Positions 44,803 to 54,737 of a stretch of 64,000 bases of DNA are shown one piece after another (within the stretch, counting starts at the first letter, position 1; the number at the start of each line of letters is the position of its first letter). The DNA lies in assembly GCF_024169655.1 (NCBI RefSeq), contig NZ_JALJWV010000001.1:1245001-1309000 (forward strand), written 5' to 3'. Made by a program: the position numbers and the translations under genes. The stretch comes from Pseudomonas marginalis. GTDB taxonomy: Bacteria > Pseudomonadota > Gammaproteobacteria > Pseudomonadales > Pseudomonadaceae. The notes under the pieces are model-generated. The model did not search any database. It was not told the origin of the DNA and was given only the letters and a program-made list of their open reading frames with translations.

Positions 44803-47448
44803 ATGAGTGATATTGATGCACGTTTGCGTGAGGATGTTCACCTGCTGGGTGAACTGTTGGGCAATACCATTCGAGAGCAGTACGGCGATGATTTTCTCGA
44901 CAAGATCGAGCAAATCCGCAAAGGCGCCAAGGCTGACCGCCGTGGCGCGGCGGCCGAGCAGGCGGCGGGCGAGGAACTCAGCGCCAGTCTGAACCAGTTG
45001 CAGGAAAACGAACTGCTGCCCGTCGCCCGGGCCTTCAACCAGTTCCTCAACCTGGCCAACATCGCCGAGCAATATCAGTTGATTCATCGGCGCGATGAGT
45101 CGCAACCGGCGCCCTTCGAATCGCGTGTGTTGCCGGAGTTGTTGGCGCGCCTGCAACGCGAAGGCCACAGCAATGAATCCCTGGCCCGTCAGTTGGGGCG
45201 CCTGGAGATCGAGCTGGTCCTCACCGCCCACCCCACCGAAGTGGCCCGTCGCACCCTGATCCAGAAATACGATGCGATTGCCGCGCAGTTGGCACTGAAG
45301 GATCACCGTGACCTCACCACGGCCGAGCGCGAGCAGATCCGCGAGCGCCTGCAACGGCTGATCGCCGAAGCCTGGCACACCGAAGAAATCCGCCGTACCC
45401 GGCCTACGCCCGTGGACGAAGCCAAATGGGGCTTCGCGGTGATCGAGCACTCGTTATGGCAGGCGATTCCGAATTACTTGCGCAAAGCCGACCATGCGCT
45501 GCACGCCGCCACCGGCCTGCACCTGCCTTTGGAGGCGGCGCCGATTCGCTTCGCCTCGTGGATGGGCGGCGACCGTGACGGCAACCCGAATGTCACCGCG
45601 CCGGTCACCCGCGAAGTCTTGCTGCTGGCGCGCTGGATGGCGGCCGATCTGTACCTGCGCGATATCGATCACCTGGCCTCGGAGCTGTCGATGCAGCAGG
45701 CCAGCCCGGCGTTGCAAGCCAAGGTCGGCGATAGCGTCGAGCCATATCGCGTGCTGCTCAAGCAACTGCGTGATCGCCTGCGTGCGACCCGCCAATGGGC
45801 CCACGCGTCGTTGAGCGCGGGCATCCCGGCGCCGGCGGATGTGTTGCAAAGCAACCGCGACCTGCTGGACCCGCTGGAGCTGTGCTACCAGTCGCTGCAT
45901 GAGTGCGGCATGGGCGTGATCGCTGATGGCCCGTTACTCGATTGCCTGCGCCGTGCGGTCACCTTTGGCCTGTTCCTGGTGCGGCTGGATGTGCGCCAGG
46001 ACTCCAGCCGGCACACGGCGGCGATGACCGAAATCACCGATTATCTCGGTCTGGGTCGTTACGAAGACTGGAACGAAGAGATGCGCATCAGCTTCCTGAT
46101 GAAGGAACTGGCCAATCGTCGACCGCTGCTGCCGGGCTATTTCAAACCGTCGGCCGATACCGCTGAAGTGTTGAACACCTGTAGGGAAATCGCCGCCGCA
46201 CCGGCCGCGTCCCTGGGGTCGTATGTCATCTCGATGGCCGGCGCCGCGTCGGATGTGTTGGCGGTGCAACTGCTGCTCAAAGAGTCGGGCGTGCAACGGC
46301 CGATGCGTGTGGTGCCGCTGTTCGAAACCCTGGCCGACCTCGACAACGCTGGCCCTGTGATCGAAAAACTGTTGCTGCTGCCGGGTTACCGCGCGCGGCT
46401 GCAAGGCCCGCAGGAAGTGATGATCGGCTACTCGGACTCGGCCAAGGACGCTGGCACCACCGCCGCTGCCTGGGCGCAGTACCGGGCGCAGGAACGCCTG
46501 GTGGATATCTGCCGCGAGCAACAGGTGGAACTGCTGTTGTTCCATGGTCGCGGCGGTACCGTCGGGCGAGGCGGCGGCCCGGCCCACGCGGCGATTCTGT
46601 CGCAGCCGCCGGGCTCGGTGGCGGGGCGGTTCCGCACCACCGAACAAGGCGAAATGATCCGCTTCAAATTCGGCCTGCCGGACATCGCCGAGCAGAACCT
46701 CAATCTGTACCTGGCGGCGGTATTGGAAGCGACGCTGTTGCCACCGCCGCCACCGGAGCCGGCCTGGCGCCATTTGATGGATGAATTGGCAGCAGACGGT
46801 GTCAGCGCCTACCGCGCCGTGGTGCGGGAAAATCCGCAATTCGTCGAGTATTTCCGCCAGTCCACCCCGGAGCAGGAGTTGGGGCGCCTACCCTTGGGCA
46901 GTCGCCCGGCCAAACGCCGTGCCGGTGGTATTGAAAGCCTGCGGGCGATCCCGTGGATCTTCGGTTGGACCCAGACCCGCCTGATGCTGCCCGCCTGGCT
47001 CGGCTGGGAAGCGGCGCTGAGCAAGGCGCTGGAGCGCGGGGAGGGTGAGTTGCTGGGGCAGATGCGCGAGCAATGGCCGTTCTTCCGCACCCGCATCGAT
47101 ATGCTCGAGATGGTGCTGGCCAAGGCCGATGCCGATATCGCGCGGCTCTATGACGAGCGTTTGGTGCAGCCGGAGCTGTTGCCGTTGGGTGCGCATTTAC
47201 GCGACCTATTGTCGCAGGCTTGCCAGGTGGTGCTTGGCCTGACCGGCCAGTCGCAACTGCTTGCCCACAGCCCGGATACCCTGGAGTTCATCCGTCTGCG
47301 TAACACCTACCTCGACCCCTTGCACTTGTTGCAGGCCGAATTGCTGGCGCGTTCGCGTCGCCAGGAAGCGGCGCAAGACAGCCCTCTGGAACAGGCGCTG
47401 CTGGTGTCCGTGGCTGGTATCGCCGCCGGTTTGCGCAACACCGGCTGA
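44803..47448 (+). CDS. ppc: phosphoenolpyruvate carboxylase
   Basis: An 881-aa cytoplasmic enzyme adding bicarbonate to phosphoenolpyruvate to form oxaloacetate, the main anaplerotic reaction on sugars. The active-site histidine lies in '[13 protein letters not shown]', the lysine/substrate region in '[16 protein letters not shown]', and the glycine-rich catalytic loop in '[17 protein letters not shown]'. The second signature '[14 protein letters not shown]' and the C-terminal '...[10 protein letters not shown]' are intact. The length is normal (about 878 aa in P. aeruginosa). Confidence 0.97.
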   Translation: MSDIDARLREDVHLLGELLGNTIREQYGDDFLDKIEQIRKGAKADRRGAAAEQAAGEELSASLNQLQENELLPVARAFNQFLNLANIAEQYQLIHRRDESQPAPFESRVLPELLARLQREGHSNESLARQLGRLEIELVLTAHPTEVARRTLIQKYDAIAAQLALKDHRDLTTAEREQIRERLQRLIAEAWHTEEIRRTRPTPVDEAKWGFAVIEHSLWQAIPNYLRKADHALHAATGLHLPLEAAPIRFASWMGGDRDGNPNVTAPVTREVLLLARWMAADLYLRDIDHLASELSMQQASPALQAKVGDSVEPYRVLLKQLRDRLRATRQWAHASLSAGIPAPADVLQSNRDLLDPLELCYQSLHECGMGVIADGPLLDCLRRAVTFGLFLVRLDVRQDSSRHTAAMTEITDYLGLGRYEDWNEEMRISFLMKELANRRPLLPGYFKPSADTAEVLNTCREIAAAPAASLGSYVISMAGAASDVLAVQLLLKESGVQRPMRVVPLFETLADLDNAGPVIEKLLLLPGYRARLQGPQEVMIGYSDSAKDAGTTAAAWAQYRAQERLVDICREQQVELLLFHGRGGTVGRGGGPAHAAILSQPPGSVAGRFRTTEQGEMIRFKFGLPDIAEQNLNLYLAAVLEATLLPPPPPEPAWRHLMDELAADGVSAYRAVVRENPQFVEYFRQSTPEQELGRLPLGSRPAKRRAGGIESLRAIPWIFGWTQTRLMLPAWLGWEAALSKALERGEGELLGQMREQWPFFRTRIDMLEMVLAKADADIARLYDERLVQPELLPLGAHLRDLLSQACQVVLGLTGQSQLLAHSPDTLEFIRLRNTYLDPLHLLQAELLARSRRQEAAQDSPLEQALLVSVAGIAAGLRNTG

Positions 47449-47557
47449 GGTTTTTTGCGTGTTCTCAACGGCTTGCGGATAACCCACGACGGCCGCCCTG
47501 AAAAGGGCGGTCGGCGTTTAGGGGGTCGGGTTGCACCCAGGCACACCTCTCCTATGA

Positions 47558-48376
<819 letters not shown>

Positions 48377-48396
48377 TCGAATGATCGGCTTTACGC

Positions 48397-48427
48397 ACAA
48401 CGGCCCGCTTGCGGGCCGTTGTTGTTT
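48397..48427 (+). terminator. intrinsic terminator of adk
   Basis: ACAACGGCCCGC/GCGGGCCGTTGT form a long stem with a two-base loop, followed by TGTTT. It lies 20 bases after the adk stop and just before the tsaB start. Confidence 0.75.
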
Positions 48428-48465
48428 ATACTGGCGCACTTTTTTCGACTTGGACACCGACACCG

Positions 48466-49152
48466 ATGAGCACCCTGCTGGCCCTGGACACTGCGACTGA
48501 AGCTTGCTCGGTTGCCTTGCTGCACGATGGCAAGGTAACGAGCCACTACGAGGTGATCCCGCGCCTGCACGCGCAGAAGCTGTTGCCGATGATCAAGCAA
48601 CTGCTGGAGGACGCCGGCACAAGCCTGTCCGCCGTGGACGCCATCGCCTTCGGCCGTGGCCCGGGCGCCTTTACCGGTGTGCGCATCGCCATCGGCGTGG
48701 TCCAGGGCTTGGCCTTTGCGTTGCAGCGCCCGGTGTTGCCGGTGTCCAACCTCGCCGTGCTGGCGCAGCGGGCGTTGCGCGAACACGGTACACGGCAAGT
48801 GGCGGCGGCGATCGATGCACGGATGGATGAAGTCTATTGGGGCTGCTACCGCGAAACCGACGGCGAGATGCGCCTGGCAGGCGCTGAGGCCGTGCTGCCG
48901 CCCGAAGCGGCAGTGTTGCCGAGCGATGCCAGCGGTGACTGGTTCGGAGCCGGCACGGGTTGGGGCTATGGCGAACGCATCGGCGTGTCGCTGGTTGGCC
49001 AGGACGCTGCAATGTTGCCGCATGCCGAAGACTTGCTGACCCTGGCGCGCTTTGCGTTCGAGCGCGGCGAGGCGATTGCTGCCGACCTCGCAGCGCCGGT
49101 GTACCTGCGCGATAAAGTCGCGCAGACCAAGGCCGAGCGCGGGATTATTTGA
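48466..49152 (+). CDS. tsaB: tRNA t6A37 biosynthesis protein TsaB
   Basis: A 228-aa ASKHA-fold protein that partners TsaD and TsaE in adding threonylcarbamoyl to A37 of ANN-decoding tRNAs. Hallmarks are 'LLALDTATEACSVALL', 'LSAVDAIAFGRGPGAFTGVRIA' and 'VLPVSNLAVLAQRAL'. ATG 48466 was chosen over an upstream in-frame ATG that lies in the adk terminator. The TrmO methylase at 5.5-6.2 kb acts on the product of this pathway. Confidence 0.95.
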   Translation: MSTLLALDTATEACSVALLHDGKVTSHYEVIPRLHAQKLLPMIKQLLEDAGTSLSAVDAIAFGRGPGAFTGVRIAIGVVQGLAFALQRPVLPVSNLAVLAQRALREHGTRQVAAAIDARMDEVYWGCYRETDGEMRLAGAEAVLPPEAAVLPSDASGDWFGAGTGWGYGERIGVSLVGQDAAMLPHAEDLLTLARFAFERGEAIAADLAAPVYLRDKVAQTKAERGII

Positions 49153-49312
49153 CGTCAAAAGTGCGGGCATTTTTGGCAAAAACGCGTCAATCGTCAGAAT
49201 TTGCCCCGGTGTTTAAACCTTTTTCCATTTATGTGTTCTAGTTATCACCAGAGCATTTGCGCGTTATGGATTGCGCCACTAAAATGCCATCACCGATACC
49301 GAGTTCGCATCG

Positions 49313-49615
49313 ATGCGTATAGACGGATTTTCCTCACAGTCCTACCCCCTCAAGCGTAAGCCGCGTAAGGCAAACGTCACGGTAGACGAATCCGTCGAGG
49401 ATTCGCCGGACTTCATCGAGGTCCAGTCCGAAGCGTCGTCCAGCCCCCAAGGCGCCGCAAACGCACGTATCGGCGGTCTTCCCGCCCGTCAGCAAGACAT
49501 GCTCTTCCCGCGCTCCATGAGCAAAAGCGTCGCCACCGCCCTGGCCAGCTACCTGACCACCGCCGGCTTTGTCGAATGGGATATGGAAGTGCTGGGTCTC
49601 GACATCCACATCTGA
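49313..49615 (+). CDS. conserved hypothetical protein, 100 aa (PA3684-like)
   Basis: A 100-residue protein with a basic N-terminus ('YPLKRKPRKANVTVDESVED'), a disordered Ser/Ala-rich middle and a hydrophobic C-terminal segment ('SKSVATALASYLTTAGFVEWDMEVLGLDIHI'). I see no known domain. Its stop overlaps the ATG of the DUF72 gene by one base (TGATG), so the two are probably co-translated. Confidence 0.75.
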   Translation: MRIDGFSSQSYPLKRKPRKANVTVDESVEDSPDFIEVQSEASSSPQGAANARIGGLPARQQDMLFPRSMSKSVATALASYLTTAGFVEWDMEVLGLDIHI

Positions 49616-50475
49616 TGCGCCTGCCTTATTTCATCGGTTGCCCGTCTTGGAGTGAAAACGCCTGGCGCGAGTACCTGTACCCCGTCGATGCCCGCTCCAG
49701 CGATTACCTCGCGTTGTACTCGCAGGTCTTCAATGCGGTTGAAGGCAATACCACGTTTTATGCGCGCCCGTCGGCTGCCACCGTGCAGCGCTGGGCTGAG
49801 ATCATGCCCGAGGATTTTCGCTTCACCGCCAAATTCCCCGGGGATATCAGCCACGGCGGCGACCTGCGTGAGCAGTTGCCGGCGGCGCAGAGTTTCGTCG
49901 GGTTGATGAGCGCGCTGGGTGAACGCGTTTCACCGCTGTGGCTGCAACTGTCGGCGAGTTTTTCGCCGCAGCGCCTCGGCGAACTGGCCGGGTTTATCGA
50001 CAGGCTGGAACGCCCCTTGGCCGTGGAAGTGCGTCACCCGGAGTTCTTCGCCAAGGGGGATGCCGAGCGGATGCTCAACCGCCTGCTGCGCGACCGTGGC
50101 GTCGAGCGGATCTGCCTTGATCCTCGCGCCCTGTTCAGTTGCACGTCGACCTCGGCGGCCGTGCTGCATGCCCAAGCGAAAAAGCCCAAAGTTCCACCGC
50201 GCCCGGCGGCGTTGACCCTGTTTCCCCAAGTGCGGTTTATCGGCCATCCCGAGCTTGAGGCCAACGACCCGTTCCTGATCCCGTGGGTGGAAAAGATCGC
50301 CGGCTGGATCGAAGAAGGGCGCACGCCCTACGTGTTCCTGCATACCTCGGATAACCGCCTTGCCGCGCAACTGGCGCTGCGTTTCCACGATAAGCTGATG
50401 GCACGTTTGCCCGGCTTACCTGCGTTGCCGACCTTGTACCGTGAACCCGCAGCCGAGCAACTGGGGTTACTCTAA
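49615..50475 (+). CDS. DUF72 family protein (YecE-like)
   Basis: A 286-aa TIM-barrel-like protein of the DUF72 family. Characteristic blocks are 'FIGCPSWSENAWREYLYP', 'FNAVEGNTTFYARPSAATVQRWAE', 'FRFTAKFPGDISH', 'AVEVRHPEFFA' and the C-terminal 'YVFLHTSDNRLAAQLALRFHDKL'. It starts exactly at the stop of the previous small gene. No biochemical activity is established for the family. Confidence 0.88.
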   Translation: MRLPYFIGCPSWSENAWREYLYPVDARSSDYLALYSQVFNAVEGNTTFYARPSAATVQRWAEIMPEDFRFTAKFPGDISHGGDLREQLPAAQSFVGLMSALGERVSPLWLQLSASFSPQRLGELAGFIDRLERPLAVEVRHPEFFAKGDAERMLNRLLRDRGVERICLDPRALFSCTSTSAAVLHAQAKKPKVPPRPAALTLFPQVRFIGHPELEANDPFLIPWVEKIAGWIEEGRTPYVFLHTSDNRLAAQLALRFHDKLMARLPGLPALPTLYREPAAEQLGLL

Positions 50476-50502
50476 GGCTCCTTTTCCCGCCAGGAGTCAG
50501 TC

Positions 50503-51330
50503 ATGGATGCCCAAACCCTTCGCGCCGAAACCTTCAAGGCCCTGCATGAGCGCGATCATGCGTTCGTGATGCCCAACCCGTGGGACGCCGGCTCAGCGAT
50601 CATGCTCGCCAGCCTCGGCTTTGAAGCCCTGGCCACCACCAGCGCCGGCTACGCGTTCAGCCTGGGGCGCCCGGATGCCGAAGGGGCGTTGTCCCTGGAA
50701 GACACCTTGGTCAATGCCGCAATGATCGCCAAGGCCACGGCGTTGCCAGTGGCCGCCGACCTGGAGAACGGCTTCAGCGACAGCCCCGACGGTTGTGCGC
50801 AGACCATTTTGCGCGCCGCTGCCTGCGGTATCGTCGGCGGCTCCATCGAAGATGCCACGGGTATCGCCGTCGACCCGATCTATTCCTTTGAGCGCTCCGT
50901 CGAGCGTGTGGAAGCCGCCGTCGCTGCGGCGCGCAGCCTGCCATTCCGGTTCATGCTGACGGCCCGCGCAGAAAACCTCCTGCATGGTCGCCTGGATTTG
51001 CCTGACACTATTCGCCGCCTGCAGGCCTACGCCGAAGCCGGTGCAGACGTGCTCTATGCGCCGGGGCTGCGCAGTGCCGAGGAGGTGCTGGCGGTGGTCA
51101 AGGCCGTGGCGCCCAAGCCGGTGAATGTGCTGATGTCCGGCGGCCTGAAACTCAGTGTGGCGCAGTTGAGCGCGATGGGCGTCAAGCGTATCAGCGTGGG
51201 CTCGGCCATGGCGCTGGCGGCGTATGGCGAGTTCTACCGGGCGGCGCGGGATGTGTATGAATCCGGCACCTTTACCTTCACCGAGCGCTCGATGCCCTAC
51301 AGTCAGGCCAGTCAATTCTTCAAGGATTAA
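50503..51330 (+). CDS. isocitrate lyase / PEP mutase superfamily enzyme
   Basis: A 275-aa TIM-barrel enzyme. The substrate and Mg-binding blocks are 'FVMPNPWDAGSAIMLASLGFEALATTSAGYA', 'LPVAADLENGFSD', 'GIVGGSIEDATG' and 'FMLTARAENLL'. The superfamily includes methylisocitrate lyase, PEP mutase, phosphonopyruvate hydrolase and oxaloacetate decarboxylase. The isocitrate-lyase KKCGH cysteine loop is not present, so a simple lyase or decarboxylase role is more likely. The substrate cannot be named. Confidence 0.85.
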   Translation: MDAQTLRAETFKALHERDHAFVMPNPWDAGSAIMLASLGFEALATTSAGYAFSLGRPDAEGALSLEDTLVNAAMIAKATALPVAADLENGFSDSPDGCAQTILRAAACGIVGGSIEDATGIAVDPIYSFERSVERVEAAVAAARSLPFRFMLTARAENLLHGRLDLPDTIRRLQAYAEAGADVLYAPGLRSAEEVLAVVKAVAPKPVNVLMSGGLKLSVAQLSAMGVKRISVGSAMALAAYGEFYRAARDVYESGTFTFTERSMPYSQASQFFKD

Positions 51331-51359
51331 GCGGCGCGGGGTCTCAAGGCTGTTGAGGC

Positions 51360-51980
51360 TTACGCGGCCAGGCGCAGGTTGTTGACGATCAGCGGGCGGG
51401 CCCAGTGGTAGTCGAAGTCCAGGGCCTTTTGTTGGGCGGCCAGCTCCTCTTGCGGGAACGGCGTGGCGGCCGGTGGCAGCAGGTCCAGCTCGAATTCGGC
51501 GATTGGCAAGTGCAGTGGCCGCGGTTCCGGCGCTGGGCCGGGTTCCGGCAGCGGTTGGCCGGCGCTCAGCACGATCGGGCGCACCCAGCCGCTTTCAAAA
51601 TTCTGCTGGCGCTGCTGGGCGATGATCTCTTCTTGCGGGAACGGCGTGGCGGGCGGCGGCAACAACTCGGTTTCGAATTCGGCAATCGGCAGGAACAGCG
51701 GTTCAGGCGGGGCGATCTCGGTGTCTTTCACGTCGCACTCACGCTGGGTGAGGATCTGCGACAGCAGGTCGGCACCGGCGCTGGGCTCCACCGCTGGGTC
51801 CAGCGGCGCTGGCGCCTTGGCCGCGAGCGCATCCGGCGTTTCACCGAGCTGCTCGGCCAACGCGCGGGCGAAGAAGTCCTGCCACACATGACTGACGCCG
51901 GCCAGCGCTTGAGTATTGCGCAGGCCGTAGTGGTTGTGGGTCGGCAGTACACCGATGGTTAGCGGAAGAATGTCTGACAT
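51360..51980 (-). CDS. acidic Pro-rich protein with an internal 50-residue repeat
   Basis: A 206-aa cytoplasmic-looking protein, unusually rich in Pro, Ala and Glu. Two nearly identical segments occur: one begins 'PLFLPIAEFETELLPPPATP' (about 94) and the other 'PLHLPIAEFELDLLPPAATP' (about 151). Each is followed by 'FPQEE', a Gln-rich helix and a 'W-x-R-P-I/L-I-V' strand. The N-terminal part ('ILPLTIGVLPTHNHYGLRNTQALAGVSHVWQDFFARALAEQLG') is different. I do not recognise the family; the position matches the PA3681 region. It is convergent with the lyase gene and divergent from rsmJ. Confidence 0.72.
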   Translation of the reverse strand: MSDILPLTIGVLPTHNHYGLRNTQALAGVSHVWQDFFARALAEQLGETPDALAAKAPAPLDPAVEPSAGADLLSQILTQRECDVKDTEIAPPEPLFLPIAEFETELLPPPATPFPQEEIIAQQRQQNFESGWVRPIVLSAGQPLPEPGPAPEPRPLHLPIAEFELDLLPPAATPFPQEELAAQQKALDFDYHWARPLIVNNLRLAA

Positions 51981-52076
51981 TTTTCTCGGTCGACGCTCAG
52001 CTCTGGCAAAATACCTGATCCTTGTTTCTATCGGCCGTTATTGGCCGATCCTTAATATTTTTGAGCGTAGCGATTC

Positions 52077-52859
52077 ATGAGCGAACAACCAGCGGCCAGC
52101 CGCATCCAGGTCGAGGCCTTGGCCGACGGCTTCCAGGCCCGTGCCGAACAGTGGGCTGCGCTGCTTGGCTTGCCGTTACAGCTGGCGGATGCGGAATTTT
52201 CCCTGCAAGTCGGGGAACAAGGCCTGCAGTTGCAACAGCTCGGACCCGACGCGCCGGGGCCGGTGCGCGTGGATTTTGTCGAAGGCGGCGCGGCGCACCG
52301 GCGTTTGTACGGTGGCGGCAGCGGGCAGATGATCGCCAAGGCCGTCGGCATCGCCCAAGGCGTGCGCCCACGGGTGCTGGACGCCACGGCCGGGCTGGGC
52401 AAGGACGCGTTCGTGCTGGCCAGCCTGGGCTGCGAGATGAGCCTGATCGAACGTCAGCCGCTGATCGGCGCGTTGCTTGAGGACGGCCTGGCGCGCGCTG
52501 CCGATGATTTTGAGGTGGCACCGATCGTGGCGCGGATGACGCTGCTCAAGGGCAATTCCATCGAGGTGATGCGCAACTGGCAAGGCGAGCCGCCCCAGGT
52601 GATCTACCTCGATCCGATGTTCCCACACCGTGAGAAAACCGCCCTGGTGAAGAAGGAAATGCGCCTGTTCCGGCCATTGGTCGGCGACGATGCGGACGCG
52701 CCGGCCCTGCTGGCGGCGGCGCTGGCCCTGGCCAGCCATCGCGTGGTGGTCAAGCGCCCGCGCAAGGCGCCGTGTATCGAAGGGCCCAAGCCGAGCCATG
52801 CGCTGGATGGTAAGTCCAGCCGCTACGACATCTACCCGAAAAAAGCACTCAAGTCCTAA
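52077..52859 (+). CDS. rsmJ: 16S rRNA (guanine1516-N2)-methyltransferase RsmJ
   Basis: A 260-aa SAM-dependent methyltransferase. The SAM-binding motif I is '[27 protein letters not shown]'; the catalytic N-methylase motif is '[21 protein letters not shown]'. '[18 protein letters not shown]' upstream and the C-terminal '[33 protein letters not shown]' are diagnostic of RsmJ (YhiQ). It corresponds to PA3680 by position. Confidence 0.94.
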   Translation: MSEQPAASRIQVEALADGFQARAEQWAALLGLPLQLADAEFSLQVGEQGLQLQQLGPDAPGPVRVDFVEGGAAHRRLYGGGSGQMIAKAVGIAQGVRPRVLDATAGLGKDAFVLASLGCEMSLIERQPLIGALLEDGLARAADDFEVAPIVARMTLLKGNSIEVMRNWQGEPPQVIYLDPMFPHREKTALVKKEMRLFRPLVGDDADAPALLAAALALASHRVVVKRPRKAPCIEGPKPSHALDGKSSRYDIYPKKALKS

Positions 52860-52877
52860 GCCATACGCTACAAGCGG

Positions 52878-53543
52878 TCACCCGTTGCCGCTTGCAGCGG
52901 GTTCTCTGCGATAGGCCCGCATAAACAATCCCACCACATCCTGCACATGGGCTTCGGCCGCGTCCTCGCTCAACTGCCCGCCACAGCCATACAACAAGCA
53001 GAAGTTCGCGGTGCCCTTGAGCAGGCAGAAGAAGTGTTCGGCTGCGGTAAAGGGCTTGTCGATGCTCAGCGCGCCGCTCTGGTCGATGCGCCCAAGTAGA
53101 CGCTCCATGCCTTGCAACATGCGCATCGGCCCGGCTTCGAAGAAGACCTGTGAGAGTTTTACGTCCTGATTGCCGGTGGTCATCATCAGGCGGTGCAGGC
53201 TCAACGATTCCTTGCTGTTGATCAGGCGATGGAAGCGTCGCCCGATATTCAGCAACACCGTCTCCACAGGCACGCCCTCGGGCAGCTCGAAGTACATCAC
53301 CGGCAACTGTTCTTCGCACTTGGCCACCACGGCTGCGGTGAACAAGGTCTCTTTGTCGGTGAAGTGGCTGTAGACGGTCAGTTTCGATACGCCGGCCTCA
53401 AGGGCCACGGCATCCATGCTGGTATTTGCGTAACCGTTGTTCAAAAACAGGATTTTCGCTGCTTCGAGGATTGCCTGGCGTTTTGCCATGTCCTTGGGAC
53501 GCCCAGGGCTGTTGGTGTTGACAGGATTGTAGGACATTTCCAC
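52878..53543 (-). CDS. mexL: TetR-family repressor of the adjacent RND pump (MexL-like)
   Basis: A 221-aa TetR protein. The DNA-binding domain is 'RQAILEAAKILFLNNGYANTSMDAVALEAGVSKLTVYSHFTDKETLF' (about 22-68); the rest is a helical ligand domain of the AcrR/RamR-type C-terminus. It is divergent from mexJ with an 87-base shared promoter holding a palindromic operator. The order rsmJ, TetR, MFP, RND matches P. aeruginosa PA3680-PA3676, where MexL represses mexJK. An alternative start is ATG 53537. Confidence 0.82.
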   Translation of the reverse strand: MEMSYNPVNTNSPGRPKDMAKRQAILEAAKILFLNNGYANTSMDAVALEAGVSKLTVYSHFTDKETLFTAAVVAKCEEQLPVMYFELPEGVPVETVLLNIGRRFHRLINSKESLSLHRLMMTTGNQDVKLSQVFFEAGPMRMLQGMERLLGRIDQSGALSIDKPFTAAEHFFCLLKGTANFCLLYGCGGQLSEDAAEAHVQDVVGLFMRAYRREPAASGNG

Positions 53544-53548
53544 CTTTA

Positions 53549-53596
53549 ATACTGGACTGGTGAGTTTGGTATTAATAACATACTGTCCAGTATAAT
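53549..53596. promoter_or_regulatory. mexL/mexJ operator and promoter
   Basis: A perfect 14-bp palindrome ATACTGTCCAGTAT (53580-53593) overlaps a consensus -10 box TATAAT (53591-53596) reading toward mexJ. A second, looser copy of the same half-sites (AATACTGGAC ... GGTATT, 53549-53574) lies just upstream. Binding of the TetR protein here would block both divergent promoters. Confidence 0.65.
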
Positions 53597-53630
53597 TATT
53601 CCAAGCTCCATTTGCGAAAGGTCCTTCAGC

Positions 53631-54731
53631 ATGCGCAGCATTCTCTTGCCCCTTGCGTTGCCTGCCAGTCTGGTCGTTCTACTCGCCGCCTGCGGCCACG
53701 AAGAATCGGCCCAGACCACCCTCCGCCCGGCCATGGTGGTGCAACCACAGCCTTCGGCGCAGGCGATGGACAGCTATCCGGGCGAGGTGCGCGCCCGCTA
53801 TGAGCCGGACCTGGCCTTTCGCATCGGCGGCAAGGTCAGCCAGCGGCTGGTGGAAGAGGGCGCGCGGGTCAAGGCCAATCAACCGTTGGCGGAACTCGAC
53901 CCGCAGGATGTGCGCCTGCAACTGGAAGCCACTCGCGCCCAGGTGACCGCCGCCGAGGCCAACCTGAGGCTGGTACGTGCCGAGCGTGACCGCTACAAGA
54001 CCCTGATGGACCGTCAGATGGTCAGCCGTTCCCAGTACGACAATGCTGAAAATCTCTACCGATCGGGTGAAGCACGCCTCAAGCAGATCAAGGCCGAGTT
54101 CGATGTGTCCAGTAACCAGGCCGGTTATGCCGTACTCCGTGCCCCGCAGGATGGTGTCGTCGCCAAACGCGCGGTGGAAGTCGGCCAGGTGGTGTCCGCC
54201 GGCCAGACCGTGTTCACCCTGGCCACCGATGGCGAGCGTGAAGTGCTGATCAGCCTGCCCGAGCAAGGCTTCGGCCGGTTCAAGGTCGGTCAGCCGGTGT
54301 CGGTCGAATTGTGGAGCCAGCCGGACCAGCGGTTCGCCGGACGTATTCGTGAACTGTCGCCCGCCGCCGATCCGAAATCGCGCACTTTCGCCGCTCGCAT
54401 TGCCTTCAGCGGTGGCAAGGTTCCGGCAGAACTGGGCCAGAGCGCCCGCGTTTTCATACAGGCCGATGGCGTTATTCCGCTGTCGGTGCCGCTGTCCGCC
54501 CTGAGCTCGGAGAACGGCGCGTCCTACGTCTGGCGTGTGCAACCGGATAACACCCTTGTGCGTACCCCGGTGCGTATCGGCGCCTTTGGCGAAAAAACCG
54601 TACCCGTGCTCGAAGGCTTGAGCCCCACCGATTGGGTGATTGCCGCCGGTGTCCATGTGCTCCATGAGGGCCAACAAGTGCGCCCGGTGGATCGTTCCAA
54701 CCGGGTGGTGAATCTGGCGGTCAAGGAGTAG
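53631..54731 (+). CDS. mexJ: RND efflux periplasmic adaptor (MexJ-like)
   Basis: A 366-aa membrane-fusion lipoprotein with lipobox 'LLAAC' (C21). The lipoyl-like halves are 'RIGGKVSQRLVEEGARVKANQPLAEL' and 'VLRAPQDGVVAKRAVEVGQVV', separated by an alpha-helical hairpin (about 95-160), then beta-barrel and membrane-proximal domains. It bridges the RND pump to an outer-membrane channel. It is followed after six bases by mexK. No outer-membrane factor gene is present; MexJK in P. aeruginosa borrows OprM or OpmH. Confidence 0.86.
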   Translation: MRSILLPLALPASLVVLLAACGHEESAQTTLRPAMVVQPQPSAQAMDSYPGEVRARYEPDLAFRIGGKVSQRLVEEGARVKANQPLAELDPQDVRLQLEATRAQVTAAEANLRLVRAERDRYKTLMDRQMVSRSQYDNAENLYRSGEARLKQIKAEFDVSSNQAGYAVLRAPQDGVVAKRAVEVGQVVSAGQTVFTLATDGEREVLISLPEQGFGRFKVGQPVSVELWSQPDQRFAGRIRELSPAADPKSRTFAARIAFSGGKVPAELGQSARVFIQADGVIPLSVPLSALSSENGASYVWRVQPDNTLVRTPVRIGAFGEKTVPVLEGLSPTDWVIAAGVHVLHEGQQVRPVDRSNRVVNLAVKE

Positions 54732-54737
54732 TCCCCG

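Noticed and set aside
47491..47513. GGCCGCCCT/AGGGCGGTC hairpin after ppc
   Set aside because: Stem is good but no T-run follows, so termination is uncertain.
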